Source: Vibrio natriegens NBRC 15636 = ATCC 14048 = DSM 759 (GTDB lineage Bacteria; Pseudomonadota; Gammaproteobacteria; Enterobacterales; Vibrionaceae). Taken from it: a DNA stretch of 64,000 bases. Below the pieces are notes generated by a model, which was given only the letters and a program-made list of their open reading frames with translations, made no database searches and was not told the origin of the DNA. Shown here in pieces: positions 17,773-26,248 of this stretch (positions are counted from its first letter, which is position 1; each line of letters starts with the position of its first letter). The translations under genes were made by a program, and so were the position numbers. The stretch lies in NCBI RefSeq assembly GCF_035621455.1, contig NZ_CP141822.1:1736001-1800000 (forward strand), read 5' to 3'.

Positions 17773-18960
17773 ATGGACCCCATACTGGAAGTTAAGGGAC
17801 TTTATAAAGTGTTTGGTGAGAACCCAGAGCGTGCTTTCTCACTTATCGACAAAGGTGTCGATAAAGACAACATCTTTGAGCAAACTGGGTTAACTGTCGG
17901 TGTAAACGATGTTTCTCTATCTATCAATGAAGGGGAAATCTTCGTCATTATGGGCCTATCAGGCTCAGGTAAATCCACTCTTGTCCGCCTCCTAAACAGA
18001 TTGATTGAACCAACCAAAGGGAGTGTTTTCCTTAAAGGTAAAGACATTGCCCACATCTCTGAAGACGAACTAAGAGAAGTCCGTCGTAACAACATCTCAA
18101 TGGTTTTCCAAAGCTTCGCACTGATGCCACATATGACGGTGATTGAAAACGCCGCCTTTGGTCTTGAGCTGTCCGGAGTTAATGTAGAGAAAAGACGAGC
18201 CAGCGCTCTGTCTGCGCTAGAGCGCGTAGGGTTAGATACTTACGCTGAGTCATTTCCGGATGAACTGTCAGGCGGTATGAAGCAACGTGTAGGCTTAGCA
18301 AGAGCACTTGCCTGTGACCCTGACATTCTTCTGATGGACGAAGCATTCTCTGCCCTCGACCCGCTTATTCGAACTGAAATGCAAGACGAGCTTATCCGTT
18401 TACAGAATGACGATAAGCGAACAATCGTGTTCATTTCTCACGATCTTGACGAAGCGATGCGAATCGGTGACAGAATTGCGATCATGCAAAATGGTGCGGT
18501 TGTTCAAGTTGGTACACCGGATGAAATCCTTCACAACCCCGCTAACGACTATGTAGAAGCCTTCTTCCGCGGCGTAAACATAGCCAGTGTTTTGACGGTT
18601 AAAGATATCGCTCGTAAAAAGCCAGCAGCCGTGTTTAAAAAATCGGATAACGACGGTCCGGGATCTGCAATGCAGATACTCATGGACCATGATCGTGAAT
18701 ACGGTATTGTCATCGACAAATCCAGCCGCTACTCCGGCATTGTTTCGCTCGAGTCATTACGCTCAGCGCACAAAGAAAATCGCTCCTTAGCCAGCGCACA
18801 GTTAGAGAACGATGTCACCCTCCAACCACACCAGTCGATTAACGATATTTTAGGCGTGGTTGCTGACGTTCCTTATGCAGTACCCGTTGTCGATGAACAA
18901 GGGACTTACTTTGGCGTTGTGACGAAATCACGTCTTCTGCAAACACTAGACAAGGAGTAA
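17773..18960 (+). CDS. proV: Glycine betaine/proline ABC transporter ATP-binding protein
   Basis: Energises uptake of compatible solutes under osmotic stress. The 395-residue protein has Walker A in GLSGSGKST (about residues 60-68), the ABC signature LSGGMKQR, Walker [13 protein letters not shown] and the switch histidine in ISHDLDEAM. The long N-terminal extension ([12 protein letters not shown]) is characteristic of ProV/OpuAA. A C-terminal CBS-domain region (about 270-395), thought to sense ionic strength in this family, is present. AAGGA precedes the ATG at the right distance. It is 4 bp ahead of proW. Confidence 0.96.
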   Translation: MDPILEVKGLYKVFGENPERAFSLIDKGVDKDNIFEQTGLTVGVNDVSLSINEGEIFVIMGLSGSGKSTLVRLLNRLIEPTKGSVFLKGKDIAHISEDELREVRRNNISMVFQSFALMPHMTVIENAAFGLELSGVNVEKRRASALSALERVGLDTYAESFPDELSGGMKQRVGLARALACDPDILLMDEAFSALDPLIRTEMQDELIRLQNDDKRTIVFISHDLDEAMRIGDRIAIMQNGAVVQVGTPDEILHNPANDYVEAFFRGVNIASVLTVKDIARKKPAAVFKKSDNDGPGSAMQILMDHDREYGIVIDKSSRYSGIVSLESLRSAHKENRSLASAQLENDVTLQPHQSINDILGVVADVPYAVPVVDEQGTYFGVVTKSRLLQTLDKE

Positions 18961-18964
18961 GGCA

Positions 18965-20044
18965 ATGTCATCAGAAGAAACAAATAACGATCCGTGGGCT
19001 CAGCCAGCTCCTGCGCAAGATGATCCCTGGGGTCAAACTTCGGACGCAGCCACCAGCAATGACTGGCTCAGCTCGGAAACAGTTGAACATGCACCGTTCG
19101 ATATCATGCACCCATTTGAGGAAGCTGTACTTCCTCTCGATGACTGGGTAGAGACAGGATTAAACTGGTTAGTGGATCACGGCCGTCCGGTTTTTCAGGC
19201 GATTCGAGTTCCAATCGACTTTATTCTGACCTCATTTGAAACCACACTTGTGTCAACGCCAGCACCAATTATGGTACTGGTTCTGTTTCTACTCGCGTGG
19301 CAATTCTCAAACTTCAAACTGGGCGTATCGACCGCTCTATCTCTCATCTTCATTGGATTGATTGGCGCTTGGTCTCAAGCGATGACCACACTGTCACTGG
19401 TCTTAACAGCCGTATTTTTCTGTCTGTTGATCGGGCTACCTTTAGGGATATGGCTTGCAAGAAGTGACACCGCGGCAAAATTTGTCAGGCCGATCTTAGA
19501 TGCCATGCAAACCACACCTGCGTTCGTTTATCTGGTACCTATCGTTATGCTGTTTGGTATCGGTAATGTTCCTGGTGTTGTGGTTACGATTATTTTCGCA
19601 CTTCCGCCCGTTGTTCGTTTGACCATTCTGGGCATTCAACAAGTACCGGAAGAACTGATCGAAGCGGGTCACTCTTTTGGGGCAAGCAAAAAACAGATGC
19701 TGTATCGCATCCAATTACCTTTGGCACTCCCAACCATCATGGCAGGTGTAAACCAAACTCTGATGCTTTCGCTCTCTATGGTGGTTATCGCCTCCATGAT
19801 CGCTGTCGGAGGCTTGGGTCAAATGGTGTTACGTGGTATCGGGCGACTTGATATGGGTCTAGCGGCTGTAGGTGGTATCGGTATCGTAATCCTTGCGATT
19901 CTTTTAGACCGAATAACTCAGGTATTAGGCGTAAACGCAGGTAATACCAAACTGCGCTGGTATCACACGGGTCCTGTTTCATACCTGTTAAAACTGAAAA
20001 CGAACCAAGACGATAAAAAACTTAGGAGAAAAACGAATGAATAG
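18965..20044 (+). CDS. proW: Glycine betaine/proline ABC transporter permease
   Basis: Inner-membrane permease of the ProU system. The first 90 or so residues are hydrophilic and acidic with repeated DPW motifs ([16 protein letters not shown]), an N-terminal tail typical of ProW. About six membrane segments follow from residue 95, and the EAA loop is visible as [20 protein letters not shown]. Length 359 matches ProW. Its 3' end overlaps proX by 8 bp, so the two are translationally coupled. Confidence 0.96.
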   Translation: MSSEETNNDPWAQPAPAQDDPWGQTSDAATSNDWLSSETVEHAPFDIMHPFEEAVLPLDDWVETGLNWLVDHGRPVFQAIRVPIDFILTSFETTLVSTPAPIMVLVLFLLAWQFSNFKLGVSTALSLIFIGLIGAWSQAMTTLSLVLTAVFFCLLIGLPLGIWLARSDTAAKFVRPILDAMQTTPAFVYLVPIVMLFGIGNVPGVVVTIIFALPPVVRLTILGIQQVPEELIEAGHSFGASKKQMLYRIQLPLALPTIMAGVNQTLMLSLSMVVIASMIAVGGLGQMVLRGIGRLDMGLAAVGGIGIVILAILLDRITQVLGVNAGNTKLRWYHTGPVSYLLKLKTNQDDKKLRRKTNE

Positions 20045-21044
20045 TTCATGGAAGACAACCCTTTCTATTGGGGCACTAAGTACCATTGCTTTTTCGACAA
20101 GTGGTATTGCAGCCGATCTACCAGGTGAAGGTGTGACTGTTCAACCAGTGCAGTCAACCGTAGCAGAAGAGACGTTTCAAACGTTAATCGTAAATCGTGC
20201 GTTGGAAGAACTTGGCTACGACGTTCAGCCAACCAAAGAAGTAGACTACAACGTTGGCTACACTTCCATTGCTAAAGGCGACGCGACGTTTCTAGCCGTT
20301 GGCTGGTTCCCTCTTCACGCCGACAAGTACACCATGTCTGGTGGTGACGATAAGTTCTATCGCAAAGGCCAGTACGTTAGCGGCGCGGCCCAAGGCTACT
20401 TGATCGACAAGAAAACCGCAGAGAAATATGGCATTACCAATATTGGCCAATTGAAAGATCCAAAACTGGCGAAACTGTTTGATGCCAACGGTGACGGTAA
20501 AGCCGATCTAACTGGCTGTAACCCAGGTTGGGGTTGTGAAATGGTGGTTGAACACCAGATGGATGCTTTCAAACTTCGTGACACCGTCACGCATAACCAA
20601 GGTAACTATGCCGCGATCATCGCAGACACCATTTCTCGTTACAAGAAAGGCGAACCAATCCTTTACTACACTTGGACGCCATACTGGGTAAGTGGTGTTT
20701 TGGTTCCGGGTAAAGACGTCGTTTGGTTAGAAGTACCATTCTCTTCACTACCTGGTGAGCGTAACGATATCGACACTACCCTGCCAAACGGTAAGAACTA
20801 CGGTTTCGAAATGAACTCTATGCGCATCGTTGCGAATAAAGAGTTTACTGAGAAAAACCCAGCGGCAGCTAAGCTGTTTGAAATCATGAAGCTCAACATT
20901 AATGACGTAAGTGCACAAAACATGATGATGAGCCAAGGTAAAAACAGTACCGCGGATATCGAGTCTCATGTTAACGGCTGGATTAAAGCGCACCAAAAAA
21001 TGTTCGATGGCTGGGTAGCCGAAGCTAAGAAAGCGGCGATGTAA
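20037..21044 (+). CDS. proX: Glycine betaine-binding periplasmic protein
   Basis: Binds glycine betaine (and proline betaine) in the periplasm and delivers it to ProVW. Signal peptide at residues 1 to about 25 ([11 protein letters not shown]). The mature protein contains the conserved [20 protein letters not shown] segment and a string of tryptophans and tyrosines ([23 protein letters not shown]) that form the aromatic betaine cage in the family. An AGGAG ribosome site lies inside the end of proW. Last gene of the operon, followed by a strong terminator. Confidence 0.96.
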   Translation: MNSSWKTTLSIGALSTIAFSTSGIAADLPGEGVTVQPVQSTVAEETFQTLIVNRALEELGYDVQPTKEVDYNVGYTSIAKGDATFLAVGWFPLHADKYTMSGGDDKFYRKGQYVSGAAQGYLIDKKTAEKYGITNIGQLKDPKLAKLFDANGDGKADLTGCNPGWGCEMVVEHQMDAFKLRDTVTHNQGNYAAIIADTISRYKKGEPILYYTWTPYWVSGVLVPGKDVVWLEVPFSSLPGERNDIDTTLPNGKNYGFEMNSMRIVANKEFTEKNPAAAKLFEIMKLNINDVSAQNMMMSQGKNSTADIESHVNGWIKAHQKMFDGWVAEAKKAAM

Positions 21045-21094
21045 ACCATCAGATAACGACTTTTAGAGTGCGATGTAACAGCACAACTCACGAC

Positions 21095-21134
21095 AATAAG
21101 AGCCATTGGTTGAGCCAACTGGCTCTTATTTTTT
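21095..21134 (+). terminator. Rho-independent terminator of proVWX
   Basis: AATAAGAGCCA pairs with TGGCTCTTATT; an inner TTGG/CCAA adds to the stem, and a TTTTTT run follows. A strong hairpin about 50 bp after proX. Confidence 0.92.
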
Positions 21135-21222
21135 GACCTTTCCAGCCTAAACATGCCACTCCCTACTTCTTCTAAGCTACTGAAACTGCATTTGTAAGAT
21201 AAAATTCAGTTAAATTTCATTC

Positions 21223-21239
21223 CTTAAGAGTTTCTTAAG
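21223..21239 (+). promoter_or_regulatory. PmrA/QseB-type direct repeat CTTAAG-N5-CTTAAG
   Basis: Two identical CTTAAG hexamers 11 bp apart (21223-21228 and 21234-21239) match the known PmrA/BasR/QseB operator pattern of two (C/T)TTAA(G/T) half sites separated by five bases. The box lies 48 bp upstream of the first gene of an operon that itself encodes a QseB/PmrA-like regulator, which suggests autoregulation. A weaker TTAA half site is at 21210-21213. Confidence 0.6.
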
Positions 21240-21286
21240 TTTCGCGTTTTATTTTGTTGGTGACTAAACAACAAATGGAAGCGCTA

Positions 21287-21898
21287 ATGAAAAAACATGA
21301 ACAGACTTCTATTCAGGGTTTTACTTTAGACATCGTAAGCCCGACTCATCCTCTTTGGCATGATGTGATCGAGCATGTTTCTCTTCGTTATCAAGAAGCA
21401 TTTTTTGCCGAACTTAAAGTTTTCATGCCTGCGTATTTAACGCTCATCGATAACGACAAAATTATTTCAGTTTGTGGGTTTCGTATTGCAGAGCAAGAGC
21501 CTCTATTTCTCGAACAATATTTAGAGGACGAAGCGCAAAACCTTGTCTCAACCGTTTTTCAGTGTGACGTAAAACGCTCCAATCTGGTTGAGTTTGGACA
21601 CCTTGCCTCATTTGCGAAAGGCATGTCTGCCCTGCACTTTTACCTGATTGCTCAAATGCTGGTAGATCTTGGCTTTGAGTGGTGCATTTTCACCGCAACA
21701 GATCCTCTTCACGCCATGATGGCTCGTCTTGGATTAGAACCACAAACCCTCGCTCAAGCCGATCCAAACAAGGTTCCGGATTCGCTATCGACTTGGGGGT
21801 CTTATTACGATCATCAACCGCGTGTGCTCGCTGGAAACCTGGTCAAAGGGTTAGAGCGTCTTCGTTTAGTTCACGAACGCAAAAGCAAACAAGCGTAG
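21287..21898 (+). CDS. Thermostable-hemolysin family protein (GNAT-like)
   Basis: First gene of a seven-gene operon. The 203-residue product resembles the Vibrio thermostable hemolysin family (delta-VPH type): RYQEAFFAELKVFMPAYL (about residues 34-51), EPLFLEQYLEDEAQ (71-84) and the stretch VEFGHLAS (101-108) followed by ALHFYLIAQMLVDLGF and TATDPLHAMMARLGLEP (137-152). No signal peptide or membrane segment is seen. The last two motifs have the order of the CoA-binding strand, helix and final strand of N-acetyltransferase or LuxI-like acyltransferase folds, so an acyl-transfer role is a reasonable inference from the context with an acyl-activating ligase. Start chosen at ATG 21287 because GGAAG lies six bases upstream; a TTG at 21254 and an ATG at 21275 are alternatives. 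Confidence 0.82.
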   Translation: MKKHEQTSIQGFTLDIVSPTHPLWHDVIEHVSLRYQEAFFAELKVFMPAYLTLIDNDKIISVCGFRIAEQEPLFLEQYLEDEAQNLVSTVFQCDVKRSNLVEFGHLASFAKGMSALHFYLIAQMLVDLGFEWCIFTATDPLHAMMARLGLEPQTLAQADPNKVPDSLSTWGSYYDHQPRVLAGNLVKGLERLRLVHERKSKQA

Positions 21899-21905
21899 GT
21901 AAAAT

Positions 21906-23441
21906 ATGAATATTCTTTTCGATACTCTTAACCAGTGGGCTAATACAAAACCCAATCAAATTGCACTTGTTGGTACCGATGAACAGGGACAAAGCGTTCA
22001 ATTTACGTATGCTGAACTGCTGGAGGAAATAGAACAGACTGCTGAAGCGTTAAAGGCTCTGAATATAGAAGCACTAGCGCTACGTGCTGAAAACAGCGTG
22101 AACTGGGCAATTATCGATTTGGCGGCAATGGCAGCGAATATCGTCGTTGTCCCTATTCCTACTTTCTTTTCGAATGCACAAGTGGCGCACACGTTAAAAG
22201 AGTCTCGCGTCGACGCACTGATTGGCGACTGGCAAGATGTCTCACTGCCAGCATCTATAGAGCCTCAAGCGAACCAAAATACAAGCACCAAAGTCGCTGG
22301 CTTGAATGTCTTACGCATAGCCGTTCAAGGTTCCACTTCTTATCTAGCAGGAACGGGGAAAATCACCTTCACCTCGGGTTCAACAGGTCAGCCAAAAGGT
22401 GTCTGTTTAAGTAATGGTCATCTCTGTGCAGTGGCACAATCGCTAGCAAAAAGTGTTGACGGTTTAGCCAAATCACATTTGGTTTTACTTCCCCTATCGA
22501 CATTGCTGGAAAACATCACAGGGATTTATGTACCACTTTTATTGGGCGCGACTTCCCATATTCTGCCCGGCGAAAAAACCGGTTTGTTGGGCTCCAGTCA
22601 GTTCGACGCGGGGTTATTTGCCAAAGTGTTAGCGGAGATTAAGCCAGACAGCTTAGTACTCACTCCTGCGCTGTTGCTCGCGCTTACCCATATTGTCAGA
22701 CAGCAGCCAGATCTTGCTGCTTCGCTGAAATTTGTCGCCGTTGGAGGCGCAAGAGTGTCGTCATCTCTGATTAACGCAGCTCACGCGCTGAACATTCCCG
22801 CTTTTGAAGGCTACGGCTTATCGGAATGTGGCTCGGTCGTTTGTTTAAACACGCCTTTGTCTTTCAAAGCTGGGACGTGTGGAAAACCACTGCCGCATAC
22901 ACAAATTCGTATCGCAGAAGATGGTGAACTGCATGTAAAGGGCAACATCGCACTGGGCTATTTGAATGAGCCTTTTAGTCAAGAATGGCTAGCAACGGGC
23001 GACTTAGCTCAGCTCGATGAACAAGGGTTTGTCACCTTATCTGGTCGCAAGAAAAACCTTATCGTCACCGCTTATGGACGAAATGTGTCACCTGAGTGGA
23101 TTGAGTCCGAAGCATTGGCATTTCTGCCTAATGTTCCGCTCATTGTCACAGGTGACGGACGGCTTGCGTTGTGCGCCATTGTCGCCACCAGCGAGAACCT
23201 GGTAGAAAAAATTTCCGCATTAAATAGCACACTGCCTGATTACGCGCGAATCCAGACTTTGCTGGTCATCAAAAATCCTCGAGCCATCGCAAGTTGGTAC
23301 ACCGAAAACGGCAAACTTAAACGCAGTGAAATCGAACACAGTGTTAATCAACTAATCACGAATACGAATCCAGAATTCATGCTGCAAGGTCAAAAGGTTC
23401 AAAAACTTGACCTGCCTTTACCGCAGCCCATCGCATATTAA
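21906..23441 (+). CDS. AMP-dependent synthetase/ligase (acyl-activating enzyme)
   Basis: Adenylate-forming enzyme that activates a carboxylic acid with ATP, probably a fatty acid, and passes it to CoA or another acceptor. The 511-residue protein shows the P-loop-like core ITFTSGSTGQPKG (about residues 155-167), the A5 motif FEGYGLSECG, the A7 motif ATGDLAQLDEQGFVTLSGR and the hinge KKNLIVTAYGRNVSPEWIE. The C-terminal subdomain includes ENGKLKR with the catalytic lysine. It lies 7 bp after the hemolysin-family gene. No acyl carrier protein gene is present nearby. The acyl substrate is not known. Confidence 0.88.
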   Translation: MNILFDTLNQWANTKPNQIALVGTDEQGQSVQFTYAELLEEIEQTAEALKALNIEALALRAENSVNWAIIDLAAMAANIVVVPIPTFFSNAQVAHTLKESRVDALIGDWQDVSLPASIEPQANQNTSTKVAGLNVLRIAVQGSTSYLAGTGKITFTSGSTGQPKGVCLSNGHLCAVAQSLAKSVDGLAKSHLVLLPLSTLLENITGIYVPLLLGATSHILPGEKTGLLGSSQFDAGLFAKVLAEIKPDSLVLTPALLLALTHIVRQQPDLAASLKFVAVGGARVSSSLINAAHALNIPAFEGYGLSECGSVVCLNTPLSFKAGTCGKPLPHTQIRIAEDGELHVKGNIALGYLNEPFSQEWLATGDLAQLDEQGFVTLSGRKKNLIVTAYGRNVSPEWIESEALAFLPNVPLIVTGDGRLALCAIVATSENLVEKISALNSTLPDYARIQTLLVIKNPRAIASWYTENGKLKRSEIEHSVNQLITNTNPEFMLQGQKVQKLDLPLPQPIAY

Positions 23442-23451
23442 GGAGAAGGTT

Positions 23452-24135
23452 ATGACCCTTTTTTTCGAACAACTAAAACAACAAACTTCAGCAGCTCAAC
23501 AAGTTATGCTTAGCGCGCCAGTAATTGGTGACGTGCAGCAAGGTCAAATTTCTAAGCAGATGTATATCGCCTTTCTTACCCAGGCTTATCATCACGTTAA
23601 ACACACCGTGCCACTGCTGATGGCTTGTGGAGGCCGACTATCTTCTGAATATGAATGGGTTCGTGAAGCCATTGCTGAATATATTGAGGAAGAAAAAGGC
23701 CACCAAGAATGGATTCTCAATGATATCCAAGCCTGTAGCGGTAACGCTGACGCTGTGCGTAACAATCAGGACGAAGGCCGAGTCGGACAAGCAATCGAGT
23801 TGATGGTGTCTTACCTCTACCACAACATTGATCGAAATAACCCATTAGCGCTGTTTGGCATGGTCTGGGTTCTGGAAGGTACAAGTGTTGGTATCGGCGG
23901 GCAGATGGCAGAGAAAATCCAGTCTGTGCTGGGCCTTCCTCCTTCTGCAATGACCTATCTCGTTTCTCATAGCGTGTTGGATCAGGATCACCTGCAGTTT
24001 TTTGAGTCATTGATGAACAAAATAACCAAAGAGGAAGATCAGCAAGTCATCATCGACTCGGCAAACATGGTGTTTTCTCTTTATGGCCAGATGCTTCGAG
24101 CATTGCCATCTTACTCGAATCAGCAAGCCGCGTGA
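23452..24135 (+). CDS. Haem-oxygenase-like di-iron oxidase (TenA/UndA-like fold)
   Basis: Likely non-haem iron oxygenase of the HDO superfamily, whose members include UndA, BesC and SznF-type domains that oxidise fatty acids, amino acids or guanidines. In 227 residues the ligand set of that group can be read: E81 and H84 (EEEKGH), E142 (WVLEG), and H173, D177, H180 (HSVLDQDH). This pattern separates it from the thiaminase TenA, which lacks iron ligands. The ATG at 23452 follows AGGAG and gives MTLFFEQLKQQ; a longer in-frame extension back to 23407 overlaps the ligase and is unlikely. It sits between an acyl-activating ligase and a short-chain dehydrogenase, so a fatty-acyl or acyl-derived substrate is inferred. 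The reaction is unknown. Confidence 0.82.
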   Translation: MTLFFEQLKQQTSAAQQVMLSAPVIGDVQQGQISKQMYIAFLTQAYHHVKHTVPLLMACGGRLSSEYEWVREAIAEYIEEEKGHQEWILNDIQACSGNADAVRNNQDEGRVGQAIELMVSYLYHNIDRNNPLALFGMVWVLEGTSVGIGGQMAEKIQSVLGLPPSAMTYLVSHSVLDQDHLQFFESLMNKITKEEDQQVIIDSANMVFSLYGQMLRALPSYSNQQAA

Positions 24136-24143
24136 GGTAAGCA

Positions 24144-24938
24144 ATGAACATCAAAGACAGCAAAATTCTACTCACTGGTGCAACAGGCGGGATTGGTCAG
24201 TCTATTGCAACAGAGTTGGCCAATCGCGGTGCGACATTAATACTAGTTGGAAGAAATGAAGAAAAGCTATTCACGCTGATGGCTTCTCTCGCTAATCCAG
24301 ATTCCCACGACGTATTAGTCGCAGACATTACCACTACCGATGGACTGAATGCCGTACGTGATCTAGCCCGACAAAAACAAAAAGTGGATGCGCTAATCAA
24401 TAACGCCGGAAGTAACGACTTCTCTTTATTAAGTCAAAAACGTCCGACACAGATTGAAGCGGATATTCAACTCAACTTGGTGGCACCCATGCTGCTTTGT
24501 CAGTCTGCACTTTCCTGGCTGAAGCAACCAGGCGTTATCCTAAACATTGGTTCCACATTCGGCTCCATTGGATATCCAGGTTATACCTCTTATTGCGCAG
24601 CAAAAGCGGGACTGCACCGTTTCACTGAAGCGCTGGACCGTGAGTTGTTTGCGACTGGAATTCGGGCTCTGTACCTAGCACCTAGAGCCACCGAGACGTC
24701 ATTAAACAGCGACACGGTTAATGAACTGAACCAGAAATTGGGAAACAAAACCGATTCACCACAGGTGGTCGCTGAGCACGTAGTCACCATGCTGGAAAAA
24801 GAGATTTCAGCCAAATGGATCGGCTGGCCAGAAAAGCTATTCGCACGCATTAATCAACTGCTGCCAAACATCGTGTCATCAGCGATTAGAAAACAGCAAG
24901 ACACCATCCATGAATATGTAAACCGCGCCAGCCACTAA
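24144..24938 (+). CDS. Short-chain dehydrogenase/reductase (SDR)
   Basis: NAD(P)-dependent oxidoreductase of 264 residues. The classical SDR motifs are all present: TGATGGIG nucleotide-binding loop (about residues 12-19), NNAG near 90, a serine in LNIGSTFGSIG, and the catalytic YxxxK as YCAAK. The C-terminal end beyond residue 220 (KLFARINQLLPNIVSSAIRK) is positively charged and amphipathic and may touch membranes, as in fatty-acid or ketone reductases of the type. It starts 8 bp after the di-iron oxidase and is followed 14 bp later by the TPR gene. Probably acts on a carbonyl or alcohol in the same pathway. Confidence 0.9.
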   Translation: MNIKDSKILLTGATGGIGQSIATELANRGATLILVGRNEEKLFTLMASLANPDSHDVLVADITTTDGLNAVRDLARQKQKVDALINNAGSNDFSLLSQKRPTQIEADIQLNLVAPMLLCQSALSWLKQPGVILNIGSTFGSIGYPGYTSYCAAKAGLHRFTEALDRELFATGIRALYLAPRATETSLNSDTVNELNQKLGNKTDSPQVVAEHVVTMLEKEISAKWIGWPEKLFARINQLLPNIVSSAIRKQQDTIHEYVNRASH

Positions 24939-24952
24939 AAAGGACAGAAACG

Positions 24953-25588
24953 ATGAATACTAAACAACTACTATGCACTTTAACTGTATGTTCAGCGTTA
25001 GCTTCAACCGCTGCGTTGGCAGGAAACAGCCCGCTTCAAGATGTGCAAAAGAAATGGGCAGAGTGTCAGTACAGCACACCTAGCAGTGATGAAAAGGAAA
25101 ATTGCTTTAATCGCGCAATTGCAAAAACCAGTATTTACTTAGACAGAGAACCGGGCAACCCAGAGCTGACGGTTTGGCTGGCTATCAATAAAGCGTCTCT
25201 TGCGGGAGCTAAAGGTGGATTGGGTGCACTGTCTCTAGCGAAAGAAGCGAAGTCTCTGCTTGAACAAGTCATTAAAACTTCACCACAAACTCTTGATGGA
25301 TCAGCTTACACCAGCCTGGGTTCGCTGTATTATAAAGTTCCGGGGTGGCCAATTGGGTTTGGTGATGACGATAAAGCTGAACAAATGTTGAAAAAAGCTT
25401 TAGAGATCAACCCAAATGGCATCGATCCTAACTATTTTTATGGTGATTTCCTTGCTGAGGAAGGAAGAGATCAAGAAGCGAAAGTGTATCTGACTCAAGC
25501 GATGCAAGCCTCTCCTCGCCCTGACCGTCCTTTAGCTGATAAAGGCAGAAGACAAGAAATCGAAGCAACGCTAGGGAGACTAAAATAA
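24953..25588 (+). CDS. Periplasmic TPR-repeat protein
   Basis: A 211-residue exported protein with a clear signal peptide (residues 1 to about 24, ending AALAGNSP). Tetratricopeptide-like helices occupy about residues 80-200, for example AKEAKSLLEQVIKTSP, DKAEQMLKKALEINPNGIDP and DQEAKVYLTQAMQASP, with the invariant-looking VPGWPIGFGDDDKAE between the second and third. Two cysteines near the mature N-terminus (CQYSTPS, ENCF) could form a disulfide. It lies between the enzyme genes and the two-component genes, with 3 bp before the regulator. A role as scaffold or as signal-input partner of the sensor kinase is speculation. Confidence 0.83.
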   Translation: MNTKQLLCTLTVCSALASTAALAGNSPLQDVQKKWAECQYSTPSSDEKENCFNRAIAKTSIYLDREPGNPELTVWLAINKASLAGAKGGLGALSLAKEAKSLLEQVIKTSPQTLDGSAYTSLGSLYYKVPGWPIGFGDDDKAEQMLKKALEINPNGIDPNYFYGDFLAEEGRDQEAKVYLTQAMQASPRPDRPLADKGRRQEIEATLGRLK

Positions 25589-25591
25589 TTT

Positions 25592-26248
25592 ATGCGCTTA
25601 TTGCTGGTAGAAGATGACAAACTACTCGGCCAATCCATGGTGACTTCACTTAGTCGCCATGGATACACCGTGGACTGGTTGGAAAAAGGGGCGGGTGTGA
25701 CTAGCGCACTTAAAACTGAAGCGTTTACTGCCGTGATTTTAGACCTCACTTTGCCCGATATTGATGGATTAGAGGTGCTACGTAACATTCGAAAAGGCGG
25801 ATTTAAACTACCAGTCATGATACTCACGGCACGAGATGATATTCGCGATCGTGTTCAGGGCCTGGATAGTGGCGCGGATGATTACCTCGGCAAACCATTT
25901 GCATTGGAAGAACTACTTGCGCGGTTGCGTGTTGTCATTCGACGTCAATCAGGCAGTGCCGACGAGCTTATTCAAGTAGGATTATTATCTCTGTCATTAT
26001 CTGAGCAGAACATTCGTTATGACGGCGTGCCTCTCAAACTGACCCGCAATGAGTTTAAAATTCTAACGAGTTTGATCACCAACGCAGGTCGGGTACAAAG
26101 TAAAGAGCAGCTGCAACAATCTCTGCATGGCTGGGATGAAGGCGCGAGTGACAACGCGATAGAAGTACACATACACAACTTACGTAAAAAAGCGCCAAAC
26201 GTAGCGATTAAAAACATTCGTGGTGTGGGGTACATTCTTGAAAAATAA
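25592..26248 (+). CDS. OmpR-family response regulator, QseB/PmrA-like
   Basis: DNA-binding response regulator of 218 residues. The receiver has VEDDK at 6-10, phospho-acceptor D51 (VILDLTLPDIDGLE) and K101 (DYLGKPFALEELLARL). The winged-helix domain (about 125-218) has LTRNEFKILTSL, EQLQQSLHGWDEGASDNAIEV and IKNIRGVGYIL. It resembles the QseB/PmrA subgroup throughout. The predicted DNA site of that subgroup, CTTAAG-N5-CTTAAG, is present once upstream of the operon, which supports autoregulation. Its 3' end overlaps the sensor gene. Confidence 0.92.
   Translation: MRLLLVEDDKLLGQSMVTSLSRHGYTVDWLEKGAGVTSALKTEAFTAVILDLTLPDIDGLEVLRNIRKGGFKLPVMILTARDDIRDRVQGLDSGADDYLGKPFALEELLARLRVVIRRQSGSADELIQVGLLSLSLSEQNIRYDGVPLKLTRNEFKILTSLITNAGRVQSKEQLQQSLHGWDEGASDNAIEVHIHNLRKKAPNVAIKNIRGVGYILEK

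Noticed and set aside
21287..21898. Reading the thermostable-hemolysin family gene as a pore-forming toxin
   Set aside because: No signal peptide, membrane or pore-like segment is visible, and the operon context is enzymatic; the hemolysin name comes from family history.
23407..23451. N-terminal extension of the di-iron oxidase
   Set aside because: It would overlap the ligase gene by 35 bp, while AGGAG precedes ATG 23452 and gives an N-terminus that fits the fold.
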